Shown: positions 24,481 through 30,027 of the stretch, piece by piece | How the letters are laid out: each line of letters starts with the position of its first letter | Position numbering within the stretch: position 1 is the first letter of the stretch | Assembly (NCBI GenBank): GCA_002327765.1 | Contig: DCUH01000031.1 | Span: 1 to 33,765, forward strand | Direction of reading: 5' to 3' | DNA length: 33,765 bases | Source: a bacterium UBA2219 | GTDB lineage: Bacteria; Desulfobacterota; Deferrimicrobia; Deferrimicrobiales; Deferrimicrobiaceae | Translations under genes and position numbers: made by a program | The notes under the pieces: generated by a model | The model's database searches: none | Told to the model about the DNA's origin: nothing | What the model saw: the letters and a program-made list of their open reading frames with translations, nothing else

Positions 24481-25083
24481 TCAGCTCTTCGCCGCCGCGG
24501 GGATCTGCATCCCCAGGGTGTTCATGATCTCGACGGCCTTTTTCTTGACGGCCTTCGCCTTCGCGGACGCGTCCGCGAGGGCCCCTTCCTTGAAAGCGGC
24601 GCTCGCCTCGTCCCACGTCTTGGTGATTTCCGCCAGGCCGCTCTTGGCCCCGTCGAGCTTCGCCGCGTCCAGCCCCTCCGGCAGCTTCTTGCTCTTGGAG
24701 AGGATGTCGACGCGGCTCTTGATGGCGCCGATCATGTTCGGGAGCAGCTTGGCCTGCTCCTCCCAGCCTTTCGTCAGCTCGTCCTTCTTCGCCATCGCCG
24801 CCGCCCCGAGCCCCTTGGCCTTGTCGGCGACCGCCGTGGCCGCGGACAACGCGCCGGCGTAGTCCTTCTTCTGGAAGAGCTCCTTGGCCTGCTTCAGCGC
24901 ATCCTCCGCCGCCGCCACCTGGTCCGGGATCAGCTTCGCGGCTTCCGCCTTCCCCGCGTTCAGGGCTTCCTCCGCGGCTTTCAGGGCCGCTTCGGCGGGG
25001 CCCTTGGCCTTGTCTCCGCAGGCGCCGAGAGAAAGCGCGAACAACGCGACCAACGCCAACGACAGGATCTTCTTCACGGGCAT
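24481..25083 (-). CDS. Ala/Lys-rich coiled-coil lipoprotein
   Basis: 200 residues on the minus strand from the ATG at 25083, with AAGGAGGAG just upstream. The signal peptide ends in a lipobox (LSLGAC, Cys about 22). The mature chain is almost all Ala, Lys, Glu, Asp, Leu in heptad-like order, with AEAALKAAEEALNAGKAEAAK, DALKQAKELFQKKDYAGAL and later ADASAKAKAVKKKAVEIM. This is predicted to be long helix or a TPR-like helical hairpin set. Similar lipoproteins are often described as DUF4398-like. The gene lies 32 bases after the LysM gene and is likely cotranscribed. A cell-wall-linked role is suggested by the LysM neighbour and by the lipid anchor. Confidence 0.84.
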   Translation of the reverse strand: MPVKKILSLALVALFALSLGACGDKAKGPAEAALKAAEEALNAGKAEAAKLIPDQVAAAEDALKQAKELFQKKDYAGALSAATAVADKAKGLGAAAMAKKDELTKGWEEQAKLLPNMIGAIKSRVDILSKSKKLPEGLDAAKLDGAKSGLAEITKTWDEASAAFKEGALADASAKAKAVKKKAVEIMNTLGMQIPAAAKS

Positions 25084-25115
25084 GGTCTCCTCCTTGCCGG
25101 ATATAAGGGTTCGCG

Positions 25116-25322
25116 TCAGGGGATGCGCAGCTTCTGCCCGATCCGGATCAGGTTCGGGTCCTTCAGCCGGTCCTTGTTCGCCTCGAAGATCGTGGGGTAG
25201 AGCGAAGGGTCGCCGTAATACTTGGCGGCGATCTTGGAGAGGGTTTCCCCTTTCTGCACCACGTGCCACTGGGTTGCGTCCGTCGGGTCTCCTTCCGGTG
25301 CCTTCTTCTGTTCGTCGGACAT
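25116..25322 (-). CDS. Small single-LysM-domain protein
   Basis: 68 residues on the minus strand; the ATG at 25322 has GGAGGG upstream. After a charged 18-residue lead (MSDEQKKAPEG...), the whole rest is one LysM domain: WHVVQKGETLSKIAAKYYGD at about 19-38, then IFEANKDRLKDPNLIRIGQKLRIP. Residues typical of LysM peptidoglycan binding are kept (K-G-E-T-L/D-x-x-I-A, Y-G, I-x-x-A-N and P-N-x-I-x-x-G-x-x-L-x-I-P). There is no signal peptide or membrane segment, so it appears cytoplasmic, like the LysM part of E. coli Kbp/YgaU. It is unusually minimal. It heads a two-gene unit with the coiled-coil lipoprotein. Confidence 0.88.
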   Translation of the reverse strand: MSDEQKKAPEGDPTDATQWHVVQKGETLSKIAAKYYGDPSLYPTIFEANKDRLKDPNLIRIGQKLRIP

Positions 25323-25484
25323 CGCCTGTCCCTCCTGGCTGGTGGTTTCGGTCGGCCTCCCGGGATTGCAATGTGGGTATGATTCAACAGCCTATCGTCG
25401 CGCGGCCCGGAAAACAACCCGCGTGTTGCCGGGGAATCCGCCCCGGGCGGGTGGTATCCTTAGGGAACAAGGAGGAAGCCCGCC

Positions 25485-26039
25485 ATGGAAACGAAGACGC
25501 GCTTCGCACGGACGCACGTATTTCCCGTGATGTGCCTTGCCCTGGCGGCGTCGCTGTTCGCCCGGGAGGCGGCGGGCCAGGGGAGGCCCGCCGGGGAGAG
25601 CTACTTCCGGTTCCAGGTCGGCGCCGTGACGTCGGACGGCGACACCGACTGGAGCCTCAACGGCGTCTACGGGCGGTATATCGCGAACAACGTCGCCCTG
25701 GAGGGGTCGGTCGGTTATTACTCCGCGGACTATACCTACGGCGACCTGTCGGTCTGGCCCCTGTCCCTCTCGGTAAAGGCCGGGGTCCCCGCCGAGCGGT
25801 TCTTCCCTTACGCTGTCGTGGGCGTGGACGTCCATTTCATCGACGCGGACCGCCCCGGGGGAAGCGACAGCGACACCGCGACCGGCTTCCACATCGGCGG
25901 CGGCGTGGAGTTCGACCTGTCGCGGAACGTGTACGCCGGGTTCGAGTACCGGTACACCTTCATGGAAACGACCCTGTTCGGCGAAAAGCACGACCTGGAC
26001 GGGGGCGAGGGTGCGTTCACCATCGGGTTCCGTTTCTGA
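25485..26039 (+). CDS. Outer-membrane beta-barrel protein (small porin-like/OmpA-like fold)
   Basis: 184 residues, ATG at 25485 with AAGGAGG nine bases upstream. A signal peptide ends near AAGQGRP. The rest shows alternating hydrophobic/polar strands with aromatic ends, typical of an eight-stranded barrel: SYFRFQVGAVTSDGDTDWSL, VALEGSVGYYSADYTYGDL, RFFPYAVVGVDVHFIDADR and NVYAGFEYRYTFMETTLFG. It ends with GGEGAFTIGFRF, a terminal Phe as expected for BAM recognition. The Tyr-rich strands and the F-P-Y-x-x-x-G-x-D pattern resemble OmpW/OMP_b-brl (outer membrane protein beta-barrel) families. It is 18 bases upstream of the mscS gene with its own AAGGAGG, so the two were probably coexpressed. Confidence 0.85.
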   Translation: METKTRFARTHVFPVMCLALAASLFAREAAGQGRPAGESYFRFQVGAVTSDGDTDWSLNGVYGRYIANNVALEGSVGYYSADYTYGDLSVWPLSLSVKAGVPAERFFPYAVVGVDVHFIDADRPGGSDSDTATGFHIGGGVEFDLSRNVYAGFEYRYTFMETTLFGEKHDLDGGEGAFTIGFRF

Positions 26040-26057
26040 AAAAAAGGAGGAAGAGGC

Positions 26058-26597
26058 ATGGAGGGATTCATCGAGGGAGGCGAGGAGCTGATCGCGACGT
26101 TCGGTTACAAGGCCATCGCGGCGCTCCTGATCTTCGTGATCGGCCGTTGGGTCGCCAAGGCGATCCGGAACCTCACCCGGCGGATGATGGGCCGCAGCGA
26201 GATGGACCCGACGCTGGTGTCGTTCGTGGAGAGCCTGGTCTATTTCGCGATCCTGGCGTTCGTCGTCCTGGCGGCGCTGGCCCAGCTCGGGATCCAGACC
26301 ACGTCGTTCATCGCCGTCATCGGCGCGGCGGGCCTCGCTGTCGGCCTTGCCCTGCAGGGGTCGCTGGCGAACTTCGCCTCCGGCGTCCTCCTGCTCGTCT
26401 TCCGCCCCTTCAAGGTGGGCGACTACATCGAGGGCGCCGGCGTCGCGGGCGTCGTGGAGGAGATCCGCATCTTCACCACCACGCTCTCCACGCTGGACAA
26501 CAAGGCGATCATCATCCCGAACTCGAAGCTGACCGGCGACAACATCACCAATTACACCCGGAAGGACAAGCGCCGTGTGGACCTGGTGTTCGGCGTC
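26058..26597 (+). other. MscS family mechanosensitive channel, N-terminal ~180 residues (3' truncated)
   Basis: Residues 1-180. Three hydrophobic segments: about 13-30 (TM1), 56-80 (TM2) and 84-115 (TM3). TM3 carries the pore helix GLAVGLALQGSLANFASGV. The beta-domain start follows (FRPFKVGDYIEGAGVAGVVEEI, then TLDNKAIIIPNSKL), ending in KRRVDLVFGV. That is where MscS proteins normally continue with G-Y-G/D-D-D-I and a C-terminal alpha/beta domain; here the continuation is protease sequence. The channel releases osmolytes when membrane tension rises. The real gene presumably extended about 100 further residues in its genome. Upstream are the barrel gene and its short spacer. Confidence 0.9.
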
Positions 26598-29500
26598 GCG
26601 CCGGGCAACGACATCGACGCCGCCGGCCTGCGCGGCTACTCCGGCACGTCGATGGCCGCACCCCACGTGGCCGGCCTCGCCGCCGTCTACCAGGCCCGCT
26701 ACGCCTCCGACCCGCTGTGGACCCTCGAGCGGATGCGGGTGGACGCCGTGCCGGTCCCCGAGGACTACTCGTCCCAGCCGTACATCCACCGGTTCATCCG
26801 GATGGGCGACCACGAGGCCGTGCTGCGCTTCGACACCGGCGCCGTGTTCGCCTCCGACTACGACGGCCTGCCGATCCCCGACGGCGACCCCGCGGGGCTC
26901 GAGCTGACGGTCGACGTGGCCTGCACCTCCGAGGACTGCGTGTCCGGCACCGTCGGCGCCGTGTACCTCGACCTCAACGTCGAACACTGGGCCACCGGGG
27001 AGCTGGCCCTCGAGCTCGAGGCCCCGGACGGCACCGCGGCGCGGCACGAGCTGGTCGACGACGCCGAGCTGGGCCGCTACAACGTCAACTCGATCCTCGG
27101 CTCCCAGCACCTCCCCGCCGTGTTCGACGGGCTCAAGGGCGTCCCGCTCGAGGGCACCTGGACCCTGCGCGTGATCGACGACAGCGACGGCGTCGAGGAC
27201 GGCAGCCTGCACCGCGCCGTGCTGCTGATCGACTCCGCCCGCGTGCGGCTCGACGGCACGATCGACGCCCCCCGCATCGCCCGGCCGGGCGAGCCGTTCA
27301 CCGCCGCCCTGAACCTCGGGAACACCGGCAACCTCGAGATCACCGCCGCCCCCGTCACCGCGCAGCTCGTGCGGCTCGAGTCGGGCGAGGTCGTCGACTC
27401 CGCGCCGCTCGACCTGCCCCTGCCGCTGGTCCCCGCGGCGGCCTGGGCCGGGACCGTCGAGCTGACCGGCGTCGCCGAGGGGCTGTACGAGCTGCGGCTG
27501 GTCGCCGCCGGGCTCGATCCCCCGCTGGCCCCGGGCCTGGTCGTCGCGCCGTTCCCGCTGGCCGTGACCGAACGCACCTTCGCCTCGTTCGGCGTCGACC
27601 CGCGCGTGCCCGAGCCCGCGCTGACCGCCCAGCTCGTCGATTGGAGCGTCGGCCTGCTCGAATCCCACCACTGGGACTTCGGCGACGGCACGACCTCCAC
27701 CCAGGCCAACCCGACGCACGTCTGGGCGGCCGAGGGCGAGTACGAGGTGCGGCTGACCGTGACCGGCCCCGACGGCACGTCGACCGCCGCGCGCACCGTC
27801 CTCGTCCGCGAGATTCTCGACACCCAGACGGTCGTCGAGGGCGGCGGGTGCGACTGCGCCGTGCCCGGACCTTCCGGTCGCGGCTGGGCGGCCGGCCTGC
27901 TGCTGGCGCTGGCCGGCGTGCTGGTCGCCCGGCGGCGACGTCGCTCCGGCCGCTGGCCGTGCGCCCTGGCGCTGGCCGGCCTCGGACTCGCCGTCGCCGG
28001 CTGCGACGAGGTCACCCCGTACGACCCCGACGGCGGCATCGACTACGGCGGGCTCTACCCGTCCGGCCCGTGGATCTCGCTGCTCGGTCCGTCCGACCCC
28101 TCCGAGGGCGACGTCACGCTGCACCTGCGCCTGGGCCACGAACGGTCGCGGCGCTGCGACCTGACCGTCGAGTACCGCGTGGGAGAGGAGGCCTGGCGGC
28201 CCGCGACGCTCGACGCGACCTCCGGCACGGAGCAGCTGGCGTCGTCGCCCGAGGCGGGGACCGAGCACGCCCTGCTGTGGCGCAGCACCGTCGACCTGCC
28301 CGGCGACACCGCCGGCGTCCGCCTGCGCGTCTCCGCCACCGACCGCGAGCTGGACGCCGTTCCGGTGGTCACCGAGCCGTTCCTGCTGCTCAACTTCTTC
28401 GTCACCCATCCGCAGTCGGTGCTGATCACCGAGGTCTCCACCGCCGAGCGCAACGTGCCGGGCACGCTGCGCGACGACTACGTCGAGCTGCACAACACCA
28501 CCGACGAGGAGCTGGACCTGACCGGCTGGGTGCTGCGCGTCTCCAGCTCCAGCGGCGCCCGCGACGAGTTCCCGCTCGACGGCCTGCTGCTCCCCGCCGG
28601 CGTCCGGACCGCGCTCGTCGAGGACGGAGCGGAGTATCGCGGCGGGTGGCCGCTGCCCCGCGAGCTGCCGTGGACCAACGAGGGCTACGGCGCCGCGGCG
28701 CTCGTCGCCACTCACGAGCGCGGCGTCGACTTCGTCCGCTGGGGCGGTTCGGCCGAACGTCCGCCCGCCGACCTCGCCTGGTCCGACGACCGGCCGTTGC
28801 CGGTGCCCCAGACGCTCAACGTGCTCAACCGGGTCGACGAGTCGACCGACGGCGACCTGGCCGGCGACTTCTGCGTCGCCCGCCCGTCGCCCGACGAGCC
28901 GTCGTCCGGCTGCCTGCCGCGCCTGCCGCTCGGCGCCGTGCTGGTCACCGAGCTGGATTCGCAGGGCACCAACGACCAGGTCGAGGTGCTCAATCGCTCC
29001 GGAGGCCCCATCGATCTCGCCGGCTGGGTCCTGATCTGGGACGGCGACGACCTCGGCGCCGGCGAGGTCCCGTTGGCCTCCTACGAGCTGGCCGACGGCG
29101 CGCGGCTCGGCCTGCAGGACAACGGCGTCGCGGGCCGCGTCGTCCGCGGCATCATGCAGCTCGGCTCCAACCTCAACATCGACGGCCTGATCCCGATCGC
29201 CGTCGGCTTCAAGGACCCCTACGGCGAGGTGCTCGACTTCCTCGCCGCCGGCGGCTCCACCGTCCGCTGGCTCGCCTGGGCCGAGGGACCGCCCACGCCG
29301 ATGCCCGGACCGCTCACCTCGCTGTCCCGTCGCCCCGGCGACCCCGACACCGACAGCTCCGCCGACTTCTGCCTGACGACGCCGAACGTCGGCAGCGCGC
29401 CCGTCGAGTGTCTCGAGCCGCTCGGCATCCGCCTGGTCATCACCGAGGTGATGACCGGGCGGCCCGACTGGGTCGAGATCTACAACCCCGGCCCCGACCC

Positions 29501-29933
29501 GGTGGACCTGTCGCAGGTCTACCTGTCCTACACCGCCCCCTACTACGGCGGTGTGGTCGGCGACTATCGCCTCGCCGGAACCCTCGCGCCCGGCGCCCGG
29601 CAGGTGGCCACCGAGCGGGACCTGTCGAGCATCACCGGCGAGCTGATCCTCCCCGAGAACGTCTCGCTCGGCTCCGACGGCGACGGCACGGTGGCGCTGC
29701 GCGACCTCCACGGCTTCGGCATCGACTTCGTGATGTGGGGCGAGCCGGCCGGCACCCCGCTGTGGCCCGACGTCTGGCTCGGCCTCGGCGCCGACAAGTA
29801 CCCGACCGACGACGACAACAAGTCGATCCAGCGCCGGCCGCCCGCCGAGACCGACACCGACCGCCGCGACGACTGGTGCTGGGCCGCCCCGAGCCCGCTG
29901 GCCCCCAACGGCCCCTGCGAAGAGTCGGACTAG
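26058..29933 (+). CDS. Chimeric reading frame: MscS channel + subtilisin-like protease tail + lamin-tail lipoprotein
   Basis: One uninterrupted frame of 1291 codons, but three unrelated parts. Residues 1-180 are a MscS channel core. From about residue 181, a subtilase C-terminal half begins (catalytic Ser 198 in GYSGTSMAAPHVAG), followed by a P-domain, PKD and a MYXO-CTERM-like tail. From about residue 621, a lipoprotein signal and three lamin-tail domains follow. MscS lacks its C-terminal domain and the protease lacks its Asp and His halves, so a natural fusion is unlikely. I treat the frame as an assembly chimera and describe the parts separately below. The ATG at 26058 has AAGGAGG upstream and belongs to mscS only. 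Confidence 0.6.
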   Translation: MEGFIEGGEELIATFGYKAIAALLIFVIGRWVAKAIRNLTRRMMGRSEMDPTLVSFVESLVYFAILAFVVLAALAQLGIQTTSFIAVIGAAGLAVGLALQGSLANFASGVLLLVFRPFKVGDYIEGAGVAGVVEEIRIFTTTLSTLDNKAIIIPNSKLTGDNITNYTRKDKRRVDLVFGVAPGNDIDAAGLRGYSGTSMAAPHVAGLAAVYQARYASDPLWTLERMRVDAVPVPEDYSSQPYIHRFIRMGDHEAVLRFDTGAVFASDYDGLPIPDGDPAGLELTVDVACTSEDCVSGTVGAVYLDLNVEHWATGELALELEAPDGTAARHELVDDAELGRYNVNSILGSQHLPAVFDGLKGVPLEGTWTLRVIDDSDGVEDGSLHRAVLLIDSARVRLDGTIDAPRIARPGEPFTAALNLGNTGNLEITAAPVTAQLVRLESGEVVDSAPLDLPLPLVPAAAWAGTVELTGVAEGLYELRLVAAGLDPPLAPGLVVAPFPLAVTERTFASFGVDPRVPEPALTAQLVDWSVGLLESHHWDFGDGTTSTQANPTHVWAAEGEYEVRLTVTGPDGTSTAARTVLVREILDTQTVVEGGGCDCAVPGPSGRGWAAGLLLALAGVLVARRRRRSGRWPCALALAGLGLAVAGCDEVTPYDPDGGIDYGGLYPSGPWISLLGPSDPSEGDVTLHLRLGHERSRRCDLTVEYRVGEEAWRPATLDATSGTEQLASSPEAGTEHALLWRSTVDLPGDTAGVRLRVSATDRELDAVPVVTEPFLLLNFFVTHPQSVLITEVSTAERNVPGTLRDDYVELHNTTDEELDLTGWVLRVSSSSGARDEFPLDGLLLPAGVRTALVEDGAEYRGGWPLPRELPWTNEGYGAAALVATHERGVDFVRWGGSAERPPADLAWSDDRPLPVPQTLNVLNRVDESTDGDLAGDFCVARPSPDEPSSGCLPRLPLGAVLVTELDSQGTNDQVEVLNRSGGPIDLAGWVLIWDGDDLGAGEVPLASYELADGARLGLQDNGVAGRVVRGIMQLGSNLNIDGLIPIAVGFKDPYGEVLDFLAAGGSTVRWLAWAEGPPTPMPGPLTSLSRRPGDPDTDSSADFCLTTPNVGSAPVECLEPLGIRLVITEVMTGRPDWVEIYNPGPDPVDLSQVYLSYTAPYYGGVVGDYRLAGTLAPGARQVATERDLSSITGELILPENVSLGSDGDGTVALRDLHGFGIDFVMWGEPAGTPLWPDVWLGLGADKYPTDDDNKSIQRRPPAETDTDRRDDWCWAAPSPLAPNGPCEESD
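26601..27944 (+). other. Subtilisin-like (S8) protease C-terminal half with P-domain, PKD and MYXO-CTERM-like tail (5' truncated)
   Basis: APGNDI...GYSGTSMAAPHVAGLAAVYQ is the Ser-containing end of an S8 protease. The Asp and His blocks are missing, cut off by the junction. A proprotein-convertase P-domain follows (about 26,895-27,231; LELTVDVACTSED to GTWTLRVIDDSDG...LLID). Then come a CARDB-like beta stretch (about 27,250-27,600) and a PKD repeat (HWDFGDGTTST...EYEVRLTVTG, about 27,664-27,790). The end is GGGCDCAVPG, a hydrophobic span (GWAAGLLLALAGVLVA) and five Arg (27,930-27,944). This matches the MYXO-CTERM sorting signal of Myxococcota. The host protein is likely secreted and surface-anchored by myxosortase-type processing. 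Confidence 0.8.
27918..29933 (+). other. Lipoprotein with three lamin-tail (LTD) domains
   Basis: No stop separates this from the protease tail. The GTG at 27918 is the likely start if it is a separate gene. That start gives Arg-rich n-region, ALALAGLGLAVAGC with Cys codon 28002-28004, then an acidic linker. The mature part has a short beta region and three lamin-tail domains, each opening with V-L/V-I/V-T-E and a later D-x-V-E-L/V/I-x-N or D-W-V-E-I-Y-N motif. They lie at about 28,419-28,760, 28,938-29,270 and 29,428-29,760. Each also has a D-L-x-G/S-W/V-x-L strand. LTDs are common in surface proteins of Myxococcota and related phyla, where they probably bind surfaces or other proteins. Whether it is a separate protein or a fused part of the protease is discussed in the findings. 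Confidence 0.75.
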
Positions 29934-29949
29934 GCAAGAAATCGGCGTG

Positions 29950-29976
29950 CCGCCGCGCCCGCCGGCGGTCCCTTTT
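29950..29976 (+). terminator. Possible intrinsic terminator after the lamin-tail gene
   Basis: A 6-bp stem, CCGCCG (29950-29955) with CGGCGG (29963-29968), and a 7-base loop are followed by TCCCTTTT. It starts 16 bases after the stop at 29931-29933. The stem is short and the T-tract only four bases, so the call is tentative. Confidence 0.4.
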
Positions 29977-30027
29977 GCCGCCGGAAAGTTGCCCCATCCG
30001 GAACCGCCCCTCTAGAATGTCCCCCGG

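Noticed and set aside
25323..25484. A sigma-70 type promoter between the divergent LysM and barrel genes (TATGAT at 25378-25383)
   Set aside because: The -10-like hexamer has no -35-like hexamer at proper spacing, so it is not distinguishable from chance.
26058..27944. A novel mechanosensitive channel-protease fusion protein
   Set aside because: Both parts are cut inside essential domains and codon use changes at the join, so assembly chimerism explains it better than biology.
25392..29711. Very long open frame on the minus strand opposite the barrel, mscS, protease and lamin-tail genes
   Set aside because: The translation is Gly/Val/Asp/Arg-biased with no domain or ribosome site, while the plus-strand frame has clear domains.
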